Below, in pieces: positions 1-11,725 of a stretch of 64,000 bases of DNA. Source of the stretch: Limnomonas spitsbergensis (Eukaryota > Chlorophyta > Chlorophyceae > Chlamydomonadales); assembly GCA_037349105.1 (NCBI GenBank), contig JAYJMM010000024.1, positions 1,788,245 to 1,852,244 on the forward strand, read 5' to 3'. The notes under the pieces are model-generated. The model did not search any database and was not told the DNA's origin. It saw only the letters and a list, made by a program, of their open reading frames with translations. Position numbers and translations under genes: made by a program. How positions within the stretch are numbered: the first letter of the stretch is position 1; every line of letters starts with the position of its first letter.

Positions 1-215
1 AACAGAAACGACAGACAAGACATGAAATTCAGGATGGCAGGATTTAGGGGGTTTAGGGCCCTGAACTACCAGCACAGCCATGAACAGAAACGACAGACAA
101 GACATGAAATTCAGGATGGTAGGATTTAGGGGGTTTAGGGCCCTGAACTACCAGCACAACCATGAACAGAAACGACAGACAAGACATGAAATTCAGGATG
201 GTAGGATTTAGGGGG

Positions 216-229
216 TTTAGGGCCCTAAA
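216..229. other. Perfect 14-bp palindrome TTTAGGGCCCTAAA made by G63>A
   Basis: In units with G63>A the 8-bp palindrome grows to TTTAGGGCCCTAAA, which equals two TTTAGGG telomere words joined head to head. I find it at 216-229, 1036-1049, 1446-1459, 2348-2361, 2430-2443, 3987-4000 and 61684-61697, and not in the core. A related unit near 3822-3835 has G63>A but also T54>C, so the palindrome is imperfect there. Confidence 0.85.
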
Positions 230-2460
230 CTACCAGCACAGCCATGAACAGAAACGACAGACAAGACATGAAATTCAGGATGGTAGGATTTAGGGGGTTT
301 AGGGCCCTGAACTACCAGCACAACCATGAACAGAAACGACAGACAAGACATGAAATTCAGGATGGCAGGATTTAGGGGGTTTAGGGCCCTGAACTACCAG
401 CACAGCCATGAACAGAAACGACAGACAAGACATGAAATTCAGGATGGCAGGATTTAGGGGGTTTAGGGCCCTGAACTACCAGCACAGCCATGAACAGAAA
501 CGACAGACAAGGCATGAAATTCAGGATGGCAGGATTGAGGGGGTTTAGGGCCCTGAACTACCAGCACAACCATGAACAGAAACGACAGACAAGACATGAA
601 ATTCAGGATGGCAGGATTTAGGGGGTTTAGGGCCCTGAACTACCAGCACAGTCATGAACAGAAACGACAGACAAGACATGAAATTCAGGATGGCAGGATT
701 TAGGGGGTTTAGGGCCCTGAACTACCAGCACAGCCATGAACAGAAACGACAGACAAGACATGAAATTCAGGATGGTAGGATTTAGGGGGTTTAGGGCCCT
801 GAACTACCAGCACAACCATGAACAGAAACGACAGACAAGACATGAAATTCAGGATGGCAGGATTTAGGGGGTTTAGGGCCCTGAACTACCAGCACAGCCA
901 TGAACAGAAACGACAGACAAGACATGAAATTCAGGATGGTAGGATTTAGGGGGTTTAGGGCCCTGAACTACCAGCACAACCATGAACAGAAACGACAGAC
1001 AAGACATGAAATTCAGGATGGCAGGATTTAGGGGGTTTAGGGCCCTAAACTACCAGCACAGCCATGAACAGAAACGACAGACAAGACATGAAATTCAGGA
1101 TGGCAGGATTGAGGGGGTTTAGGGCCCTGAACTACCAGCACAACCATGAACAGAAACGACAGACAAGGCATGAAATTCAGGATGGCAGGATTTAGGGGGT
1201 TTAGGGCCCTGAACTACCAGCACAACCATGAACAGAAACGACAGACAAGACATGAAATTCAGGATGGCAGGATTTAGGGGGTTTAGGGCCCTGAACTACC
1301 AGCACAGCCATGAACAGAAACGACAGACAAGACATGAAATTCAGGATGACAGGATTTAGGGGGTTTAGGGCCCTGAACTACCAGCACAACCATGAACAGA
1401 AACGACAGACAAGACATGAAATTCAGGATGGCAGGATTTAGGGGGTTTAGGGCCCTAAACTACCAGCACAGCCATGAACAGAAACGACAGACAAGACATG
1501 AAATTCAGGATGGCAGGATTTAGGGGGTTTAGGGCCCTGAACTACCAGCACAACCATGAACAGAAACGACAGACAAGACATGAAATTCAGGATGGCAGGA
1601 TTTAGGGGGTTTAGGGCCCTGAACTACCAGCACAGCCATGAACAGAAAGGACAGACAAGGCATGAAATTCAGGATGGCAGGATTTAGAGGGTTTAGGGCC
1701 CTGAACTACCAGCACAGCCATGAACAGAAAGGACAGACAAGACATGAAATTCAGGATGGCAGGATTTAGGGGGTTTAGGGCCCTGAACTACCAGCACAAC
1801 CATGAACAGAAACGACAGACAATACATGAAATTCAGGATGGCAGGATTTAGGGGGTTTAGGGCCCTGAACTACCAGCACAGCCATGAACAGAAACGACAG
1901 ACAAGACATGAAATTCAGGATGGCAGGATTTAGGGGGTTTAGGGCCCTGAACTACCAGCACAACCATGAACAGAAACGACAGACAAGGCATGAAATTCAG
2001 GATGGCAGGATTTAGGGGGTTTAGGGCCCTGAACTACCAGCACAGCCATGAACAGAAACGACAGACAAGACATGAAATTCAGGATGGCAGGATTTAGGGG
2101 GTTTAGGGCCCTGAACTACCAGCACAGCCATGAACAGAAACGACAGACAAGACATGAAAATCCTGATGGCAGGATTTAGGGGGTTTAGGGCCCTGAACTA
2201 CCAGCACAACCATGAACAGAAACGACAGACAATACATGAAATTCAGGATGGCAGGATTTAGGGGGTTTAGGGCCCTGAACTACCAGCACAACCATGAACA
2301 GAAACGACAGACAAGACATGAAATTCAGGATGGCAGGATTTAGGGGGTTTAGGGCCCTAAACTACCAGCACAACCATGAACAGAAACGACAGACAAGACA
2401 TGAAATTCAGGATGGCAGGATTTAGGGGGTTTAGGGCCCTAAACTACCAGCACAGCCATG

Positions 2461-2870
2461 AACAGAAACGACAGACAAGGCATGAAATTCAGGATGGCAG
2501 GATTTAGGGGGTTTAGGGCCCTGAACTACCAGCACAGCCATGAACAGAAACGACAGACAAGACATGAAATTCAGGATGGCAGGATTTAGGGGTTTAGGGC
2601 CCTGAACTACCAGCACAGCCATGAACAGAAAGGACAGACAAGACATGAAATTCAGGATGGCAGGATTTAGGGGGTTTAGGGCCCTGAACTACCAGCACAG
2701 CCATGAACAGAAACGACAGACAAGACATGAAATTCAGGATGGTAGGATTTAGGGGGTTTAGGGCCCTGAACTACCAGCACAGCCATGAACAGAAACGACA
2801 GACAAGACATGAAATTCAGGATGGTAGGATTTAGGGGGTTTAGGGCCCTGAACTACCAGCACAGCCATGA
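2461..2870 (+). repeat. Five-monomer variant pattern, first copy (offset 8 units)
   Basis: The ordered variants are A20>G at 2480, then C9>G at 2632, then C38>T at 2743 and again at 2825. The same ordered set recurs 656 bp (8 x 82) downstream. The G4 deletion at 2589-2592 is present only in this copy, so it arose after the duplication or is an error. Confidence 0.8.
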
Positions 2871-3115
2871 ACAGAAACGACAGACAAGACATGAAATTCA
2901 GGATGGCAGGATTTAGGGGGTTTAGGGCCCTGAACTACCAGCACAACCATGAACAGAAACGACAGACAAGACATGAAATTCAGGATGGCAGGATTTAGGG
3001 GGTTTAGGGCCCTCAACTACCAGCACAACCATGAACAGAAACGACAGACAAGACATGAAATTCAGGATGGCAGGATTTAGGGGGTTTAGGGCCCTGAACT
3101 ACCAGCACAGCCATG

Positions 3116-3526
3116 AACAGAAACGACAGACAAGGCATGAAATTCAGGATGGCAGGATTTAGGGGGTTTAGGGCCCTGAACTACCAGCACAGCCATGAAC
3201 AGAAACGACAGACAAGACATGAAATTCAGGATGGCAGGATTTAGGGGGTTTAGGGCCCTGAACTACCAGCACAGCCATGAACAGAAAGGACAGACAAGAC
3301 ATGAAATTCAGGATGGCAGGATTTAGGGGGTTTAGGGCCCTGAACTACCAGCACAGCCATGAACAGAAACGACAGACAAGACATGAAATTCAGGATGGTA
3401 GGATTTAGGGGGTTTAGGGCCCTGAACTACCAGCACAGCCATGAACAGAAACGACAGACAAGACATGAAATTCAGGATGGTAGGATTTAGGGGGTTTAGG
3501 GCCCTGAACTACCAGCACAGCCATGA
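3116..3526 (+). repeat. Five-monomer variant pattern, second copy (offset 8 units)
   Basis: Carries A20>G at 3135, C9>G at 3288 and C38>T at 3399 and 3481, each exactly 656 bp from its partner (655 for the first, which lies upstream of the 1-bp deletion at 2589). This shows multi-monomer duplication using four separate substitution markers. Confidence 0.8.
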
Positions 3527-4212
3527 ACAGAAACGACAGACAAGACATGAAATTCAGGATGGCAGGATCTAGGGGGTTTAGGGCCCTGAACTACCAGCAC
3601 AGCCATGAACAGAAACGACAGACAAGACATGAAATTCAGGATGGTAGGATTTAGGGGGTTTAGGGCCCTGAACTACCAGCACAACCATGAACAGAAACGA
3701 CAGACAAGACATGAAATTCAGGATGGCAGGATTTAGGGGGTTTAGGGCCCTGAACTACCAGCACAGCCATGAACAGAAACGACAGACAATACATGAAATT
3801 CAGGATGGCAGGATTTAGAGGGTTCAGGGCCCTAAACTACCAGCACAACCATGAACAGAAAGGACACACAAGACATGAAATTCAGGATGGCAGGATTTAG
3901 GGGGTTTAGGGCCCTGAACTACCAGCACAACCATGAACAGAAACGACAGACAAGACATGAAATTCAGGATGGCAGGATTTAGGGGGTTTAGGGCCCTAAA
4001 CTACCAGCACAGCCATGAACAGAAACGACAGACAAGACATGAAATTCAGGATGGCAGGATTTAGGGGGTTTAGGGCCCTGAACTACCAGCACAACCATGA
4101 ACAGAAACGACAGACAAGACATGAAATTCAGGATGGCAGGATTTAGAGGGTTTAGGGCCCTGAACTACCAGCACAACCATGAACAGAAACGACAGACAAG
4201 ACATGAAATTCA

Positions 4213-4239
4213 GGATGGCAGGATTTAGGGGGTTTAGGG
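4213..4239 (+). other. Potential two-tetrad G-quadruplex, once per monomer
   Basis: Monomer positions 32-58 hold five G tracts in order (GG, GG, GG, GGGGG, GGG) with loops of 2, 2, 5 and 4 bases. This fits a two-tetrad quadruplex on the + strand; there are only two tracts of three or more, so a three-tetrad form within one monomer is not predicted. The motif recurs every 82 bp. Formation is inferred, not shown. Confidence 0.45.
4224..4239 (+). other. Telomere-like TTTAGGG pair, once per monomer
   Basis: Monomer positions 43-49 and 52-58 both read TTTAGGG, 9 bp apart with two extra G between them. TTTAGGG is the canonical telomere repeat of most plants; TTAGGG, contained in both, is that of vertebrates and many other eukaryotes. 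Two copies per 82 bp give about 1,560 telomere-like words in the window, interspersed and not in perfect telomeric tandem. Whether this reflects origin from an interstitial telomere tract or chance cannot be decided from sequence alone. The coordinates are for the reference monomer; the pair recurs in nearly every unit and is disturbed where T45>G or G-run deletions occur. Confidence 0.85.
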
Positions 4240-4243
4240 CCCT
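4236..4243. other. AGGGCCCT palindrome (ApaI core), once per monomer
   Basis: Positions 55-62 form a perfect 8-bp palindrome containing GGGCCC. It overlaps the second TTTAGGG so that the telomere-like word runs straight into its partial complement. An ApaI digest should cut the array to an 82 bp ladder. The site is lost in units with a C deletion, for example near 59741, 62509 and 62919. Confidence 0.9.
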
Positions 4244-7200
4244 GAACTACCAGCACAGCCATGAACAGAAACGACAGACAAGACATGAAATTCAGGATGG
4301 CAGGATTTAGGGGGTTTAGGGCCCTGAACTACCAGCACAACCATGAACAGAAACGACAGACAAGACATGAAATTCAGGATGGCAGGATTTAGGGGGTTTA
4401 GGGCCCTGAACTACCAGCACAGCCATGAACAGAAACGACAGACAAGACATGAAATTCAGGATGGCAGGATTTAGGGGGTTTAGGGCCCTGAACTACCAGC
4501 ACAGCCATGAACAGAAACGACAGACAAGACATGAAATTCAGGATGGCAGGATTTAGGGGGTTTAGGGCCCTGAACTACCAGCACAGCCATGAACAGAAAC
4601 GACAGACAAGACATGAAATTCAGGATGGCAGGATTTAGGGGGTTTAGGGCCCTGAACTACCAGCACAGCCATGAACAGAAACGACAGACAAGACATGAAA
4701 TTCAGGATGGCAGGATTTAGGGGGTTTAGGGCCCTGAACTACCAGCACAACCATGAACAGAAACGACAGACAAGACATGAAATTCAGGATGGCAGGATTT
4801 AGGGGGTTTAGGGCCCTGAACTACCAGCACAGCCATGAACAGAAACGACAGACAAGACATGAAATTCAGGATGGCAGGATTTAGGGGGTTTAGGGCCCTG
4901 AACTACCAGCACAGCCATGAACAGAAACGACAGACAAGACATGAAATTCAGGATGGCAGGATTTAGGGGGTTTAGGGCCCTGAACTACCAGCACAGCCAT
5001 GAACAGAAACGACAGACAAGACATGAAATTCAGGATGGCAGGATTTAGGGGGTTTAGGGCCCTGAACTACCAGCACAGCCATGAACAGAAACGACAGACA
5101 AGACATGAAATTCAGGATGGCAGGATTTAGGGGGTTTAGGGCCCTGAACTACCAGCACAGCCATGAACAGAAACGACAGACAAGACATGAAATTCAGGAT
5201 GGCAGGATTTAGGGGGTTTAGGGCCCTGAACTACCAGCACAGCCATGAACAGAAACGACAGACAAGACATGAAATTCAGGATGGCAGGATTTAGGGGGTT
5301 TAGGGCCCTGAACTACCAGCACAGCCATGAACAGAAACGACAGACAAGACATGAAATTCAGGATGGCAGGATTTAGGGGGTTTAGGGCCCTGAACTACCA
5401 GCACAACCATGAACAGAAACGACAGACAAGACATGAAATTCAGGATGGCAGGATTTAGGGGGTTTAGGGCCCTGAACTACCAGCACAGCCATGAACAGAA
5501 ACGACAGACAAGACATGAAATTCAGGATGGCAGGATTTAGGGGGTTTAGGGCCCTGAACTACCAGCACAGCCATGAACAGAAACGACAGACAAGACATGA
5601 AATTCAGGATGGCAGGATTTAGGGGGTTTAGGGCCCTGAACTACCAGCACAACCATGAACAGAAACGACAGACAAGACATGAAATTCAGGATGGCAGGAT
5701 TTAGGGGGTTTAGGGCCCTGAACTACCAGCACAGCCATGAACAGAAACGACAGACAAGACATGAAATTCAGGATGGCAGGATTTAGGGGGTTTAGGGCCC
5801 TGAACTACCAGCACAGCCATGAACAGAAACGACAGACAAGACATGAAATTCAGGATGGCAGGATTTAGGGGGTTTAGGGCCCTGAACTACCAGCACAACC
5901 ATGAACAGAAACGACAGACAAGACATGAAATTCAGGATGGCAGGATTTAGGGGGTTTAGGGCCCTGAACTACCAGCACAGCCATGAACAGAAACGACAGA
6001 CAAGACATGAAATTCAGGATGGCAGGATTTAGGGGGTTTAGGGCCCTGAACTACCAGCACAGCCATGAACAGAAACGACAGACAAGACATGAAATTCAGG
6101 ATGGCAGGATTTAGGGGGTTTAGGGCCCTGAACTACCAGCACAACCATGAACAGAAACGACAGACAAGACATGAAATTCAGGATGGCAGGATTTAGGGGG
6201 TTTAGGGCCCTGAACTACCAGCACAGCCATGAACAGAAACGACAGACAAGACATGAAATTCAGGATGGCAGGATTTAGGGGGTTTAGGGCCCTGAACTAC
6301 CAGCACAACCATGAACAGAAACGACAGACAAGACATGAAATTCAGGATGGCAGGATTTAGGGGGTTTAGGGCCCTGAACTACCAGCACAACCATGAACAG
6401 AAACGACAGACAAGACATGAAATTCAGGATGGCAGGATTTAGGGGGTTTAGGGCCCTGAACTACCAGCACAGCCATGAACAGAAACGACAGACAAGACAT
6501 GAAATTCAGGATGGCAGGATTTAGGGGGTTTAGGGCCCTGAACTACCAGCACAACCATGAACAGAAACGACAGACAAGACATGAAATTCAGGATGGCAGG
6601 ATTTAGGGGGTTTAGGGCCCTGAACTACCAGCACAGCCATGAACAGAAACGACAGACAAGACATGAAATTCAGGATGGCAGGATTTAGGGGGTTTAGGGC
6701 CCTGAACTACCAGCACAACCATGAACAGAAACGACAGACAAGACATGAAATTCAGGATGGCAGGATTTAGGGGGTTTAGGGCCCTGAACTACCAGCACAG
6801 CCATGAACAGAAACGACAGACAAGACATGAAATTCAGGATGGCAGGATTTAGGGGGTTTAGGGCCCTGAACTACCAGCACAGCCATGAACAGAAACGACA
6901 GACAAGACATGAAATTCAGGATGGCAGGATTTAGGGGGTTTAGGGCCCTGAACTACCAGCACAACCATGAACAGAAACGACAGACAAGACATGAAATTCA
7001 GGATGGCAGGATTTAGGGGGTTTAGGGCCCTGAACTACCAGCACAGCCATGAACAGAAACGACAGACAAGACATGAAATTCAGGATGGCAGGATTTAGGG
7101 GGTTTAGGGCCCTGAACTACCAGCACAGCCATGAACAGAAACGACAGACAAGACATGAAATTCAGGATGGCAGGATTTAGGGGGTTTAGGGCCCTGAACT

Positions 7201-10200
7201 ACCAGCACAACCATGAACAGAAACGACAGACAAGACATGAAATTCAGGATGGCAGGATTTAGGGGGTTTAGGGCCCTGAACTACCAGCACAGCCATGAAC
7301 AGAAACGACAGACAAGACATGAAATTCAGGATGGCAGGATTTAGGGGGTTTAGGGCCCTGAACTACCAGCACAACCATGAACAGAAACGACAGACAAGAC
7401 ATGAAATTCAGGATGGCAGGATTTAGGGGGTTTAGGGCCCTGAACTACCAGCACAGCCATGAACAGAAACGACAGACAAGACATGAAATTCAGGATGGCA
7501 GGATTTAGGGGGTTTAGGGCCCTGAACTACCAGCACAACCATGAACAGAAACGACAGACAAGACATGAAATTCAGGATGGCAGGATTTAGGGGGTTTAGG
7601 GCCCTGAACTACCAGCACAACCATGAACAGAAACGACAGACAAGACATGAAATTCAGGATGGCAGGATTTAGGGGGTTTAGGGCCCTGAACTACCAGCAC
7701 AGCCATGAACAGAAACGACAGACAAGACATGAAATTCAGGATGGCAGGATTTAGGGGGTTTAGGGCCCTGAACTACCAGCACAGCCATGAACAGAAACGA
7801 CAGACAAGACATGAAATTCAGGATGGCAGGATTTAGGGGGTTTAGGGCCCTGAACTACCAGCACAGCCATGAACAGAAACGACAGACAAGACATGAAATT
7901 CAGGATGGCAGGATTTAGGGGGTTTAGGGCCCTGAACTACCAGCACAACCATGAACAGAAACGACAGACAAGACATGAAATTCAGGATGGCAGGATTTAG
8001 GGGGTTTAGGGCCCTGAACTACCAGCACAGCCATGAACAGAAACGACAGACAAGACATGAAATTCAGGATGGCAGGATTTAGGGGGTTTAGGGCCCTGAA
8101 CTACCAGCACAGCCATGAACAGAAACGACAGACAAGACATGAAATTCAGGATGGCAGGATTTAGGGGGTTTAGGGCCCTGAACTACCAGCACAGCCATGA
8201 ACAGAAACGACAGACAAGACATGAAATTCAGGATGGCAGGATTTAGGGGGTTTAGGGCCCTGAACTACCAGCACAACCATGAACAGAAACGACAGACAAG
8301 ACATGAAATTCAGGATGGCAGGATTTAGGGGGTTTAGGGCCCTGAACTACCAGCACAGCCATGAACAGAAACGACAGACAAGACATGAAATTCAGGATGG
8401 CAGGATTTAGGGGGTTTAGGGCCCTGAACTACCAGCACAACCATGAACAGAAACGACAGACAAGACATGAAATTCAGGATGGCAGGATTTAGGGGGTTTA
8501 GGGCCCTGAACTACCAGCACAGCCATGAACAGAAACGACAGACAAGACATGAAATTCAGGATGGCAGGATTTAGGGGGTTTAGGGCCCTGAACTACCAGC
8601 ACAACCATGAACAGAAACGACAGACAAGACATGAAATTCAGGATGGCAGGATTTAGGGGGTTTAGGGCCCTGAACTACCAGCACAGCCATGAACAGAAAC
8701 GACAGACAAGACATGAAATTCAGGATGGCAGGATTTAGGGGGTTTAGGGCCCTGAACTACCAGCACAACCATGAACAGAAACGACAGACAAGACATGAAA
8801 TTCAGGATGGCAGGATTTAGGGGGTTTAGGGCCCTGAACTACCAGCACAGCCATGAACAGAAACGACAGACAAGACATGAAATTCAGGATGGCAGGATTT
8901 AGGGGGTTTAGGGCCCTGAACTACCAGCACAGCCATGAACAGAAACGACAGACAAGACATGAAATTCAGGATGGCAGGATTTAGGGGGTTTAGGGCCCTG
9001 AACTACCAGCACAGCCATGAACAGAAACGACAGACAAGACATGAAATTCAGGATGGCAGGATTTAGGGGGTTTAGGGCCCTGAACTACCAGCACAACCAT
9101 GAACAGAAACGACAGACAAGACATGAAATTCAGGATGGCAGGATTTAGGGGGTTTAGGGCCCTGAACTACCAGCACAACCATGAACAGAAACGACAGACA
9201 AGACATGAAATTCAGGATGGCAGGATTTAGGGGGTTTAGGGCCCTGAACTACCAGCACAGCCATGAACAGAAACGACAGACAAGACATGAAATTCAGGAT
9301 GGCAGGATTTAGGGGGTTTAGGGCCCTGAACTACCAGCACAGCCATGAACAGAAACGACAGACAAGACATGAAATTCAGGATGGCAGGATTTAGGGGGTT
9401 TAGGGCCCTGAACTACCAGCACAACCATGAACAGAAACGACAGACAAGACATGAAATTCAGGATGGCAGGATTTAGGGGGTTTAGGGCCCTGAACTACCA
9501 GCACAGCCATGAACAGAAACGACAGACAAGACATGAAATTCAGGATGGCAGGATTTAGGGGGTTTAGGGCCCTGAACTACCAGCACAGCCATGAACAGAA
9601 ACGACAGACAAGACATGAAATTCAGGATGGCAGGATTTAGGGGGTTTAGGGCCCTGAACTACCAGCACAACCATGAACAGAAACGACAGACAAGACATGA
9701 AATTCAGGATGGCAGGATTTAGGGGGTTTAGGGCCCTGAACTACCAGCACAGCCATGAACAGAAACGACAGACAAGACATGAAATTCAGGATGGCAGGAT
9801 TTAGGGGGTTTAGGGCCCTGAACTACCAGCACAGCCATGAACAGAAACGACAGACAAGACATGAAATTCAGGATGGCAGGATTTAGGGGGTTTAGGGCCC
9901 TGAACTACCAGCACAGCCATGAACAGAAACGACAGACAAGACATGAAATTCAGGATGGCAGGATTTAGGGGGTTTAGGGCCCTGAACTACCAGCACAACC
10001 ATGAACAGAAACGACAGACAAGACATGAAATTCAGGATGGCAGGATTTAGGGGGTTTAGGGCCCTGAACTACCAGCACAGCCATGAACAGAAACGACAGA
10101 CAAGACATGAAATTCAGGATGGCAGGATTTAGGGGGTTTAGGGCCCTGAACTACCAGCACAACCATGAACAGAAACGACAGACAAGACATGAAATTCAGG

Positions 10201-11725
10201 ATGGCAGGATTTAGGGGGTTTAGGGCCCTGAACTACCAGCACAGCCATGAACAGAAACGACAGACAAGACATGAAATTCAGGATGGCAGGATTTAGGGGG
10301 TTTAGGGCCCTGAACTACCAGCACAGCCATGAACAGAAACGACAGACAAGACATGAAATTCAGGATGGCAGGATTTAGGGGGTTTAGGGCCCTGAACTAC
10401 CAGCACAACCATGAACAGAAACGACAGACAAGACATGAAATTCAGGATGGCAGGATTTAGGGGGTTTAGGGCCCTGAACTACCAGCACAGCCATGAACAG
10501 AAACGACAGACAAGACATGAAATTCAGGATGGCAGGATTTAGGGGGTTTAGGGCCCTGAACTACCAGCACAACCATGAACAGAAACGACAGACAAGACAT
10601 GAAATTCAGGATGGCAGGATTTAGGGGGTTTAGGGCCCTGAACTACCAGCACAGCCATGAACAGAAACGACAGACAAGACATGAAATTCAGGATGGCAGG
10701 ATTTAGGGGGTTTAGGGCCCTGAACTACCAGCACAACCATGAACAGAAACGACAGACAAGACATGAAATTCAGGATGGCAGGATTTAGGGGGTTTAGGGC
10801 CCTGAACTACCAGCACAACCATGAACAGAAACGACAGACAAGACATGAAATTCAGGATGGCAGGATTTAGGGGGTTTAGGGCCCTGAACTACCAGCACAA
10901 CCATGAACAGAAACGACAGACAAGACATGAAATTCAGGATGGCAGGATTTAGGGGGTTTAGGGCCCTGAACTACCAGCACAGCCATGAACAGAAACGACA
11001 GACAAGACATGAAATTCAGGATGGCAGGATTTAGGGGGTTTAGGGCCCTGAACTACCAGCACAACCATGAACAGAAACGACAGACAAGACATGAAATTCA
11101 GGATGGCAGGATTTAGGGGGTTTAGGGCCCTGAACTACCAGCACAGCCATGAACAGAAACGACAGACAAGACATGAAATTCAGGATGGCAGGATTTAGGG
11201 GGTTTAGGGCCCTGAACTACCAGCACAGCCATGAACAGAAACGACAGACAAGACATGAAATTCAGGATGGCAGGATTTAGGGGGTTTAGGGCCCTGAACT
11301 ACCAGCACAACCATGAACAGAAACGACAGACAAGACATGAAATTCAGGATGGCAGGATTTAGGGGGTTTAGGGCCCTGAACTACCAGCACAGCCATGAAC
11401 AGAAACGACAGACAAGACATGAAATTCAGGATGGCAGGATTTAGGGGGTTTAGGGCCCTGAACTACCAGCACAGCCATGAACAGAAACGACAGACAAGAC
11501 ATGAAATTCAGGATGGCAGGATTTAGGGGGTTTAGGGCCCTGAACTACCAGCACAGCCATGAACAGAAACGACAGACAAGACATGAAATTCAGGATGGCA
11601 GGATTTAGGGGGTTTAGGGCCCTGAACTACCAGCACAGCCATGAACAGAAACGACAGACAAGACATGAAATTCAGGATGGCAGGATTTAGGGGGTTTAGG
11701 GCCCTGAACTACCAGCACAGCCATG

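Larger units (their letters stand above)
1..4147 (+). repeat. Left variable part of the array (substitution-rich)
   Basis: About 50 monomers with frequent single-base variants. Recurrent ones are C38>T (GGTAGG, e.g. base 2743), A20>G (e.g. 2480, 3135), G19>T (CAATACATG), T45>G (GATTGAG), G48>A, G63>A (CCCTAAAC) and C9>G (AAAGGACAG, e.g. 2632). Single-copy ones include C78>T near 652, G37>A near 1349, T44>C near 3570, T54>C near 3824 and a four-base change near 2159-2165. Only one net length change occurs, a G4 in place of G5 at 2589-2592. Substitutions without indels look like real paralogous variation rather than sequencing error. The last non-77 variant before the uniform core is G48>A at about 4147. 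Confidence 0.9.
4182..4263 (+). repeat. Reference monomer of the 82 bp satellite
   Basis: This copy defines the numbering used in all entries (position 1 = base 4182). Layout: positions 1-29 are A-rich with isolated C and G and carry the only CpG (9-10). Positions 30-35 and 38-43 are a short direct repeat CAGGAT. Positions 43-49 and 52-58 are two TTTAGGG words, flanking two extra G (50-51). Positions 55-62 are the palindrome AGGGCCCT (contains an ApaI site). Positions 66-82 are the segment with the G/A site at 77. CATGAA occurs twice per unit (starting at 21 and at 79). An ApoI-type AAATTC lies at 25-30. I tested a simple 41+41 dimer by aligning the two halves and saw no convincing similarity, so the monomer is treated as a true 82-mer. 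Confidence 0.95.

Noticed and set aside
4182..4263. Monomer as a dimer of 41 bp (as in some bird microchromosome satellites)
   Set aside because: Direct alignment of positions 1-41 with 42-82 shows few matches, so a 41 bp ancestry is not supported.
4182..4263. CENP-B box
   Set aside because: No segment fits the NTTCGNNNNANNCGGGN core; the only CpG lies in AAACGACA.
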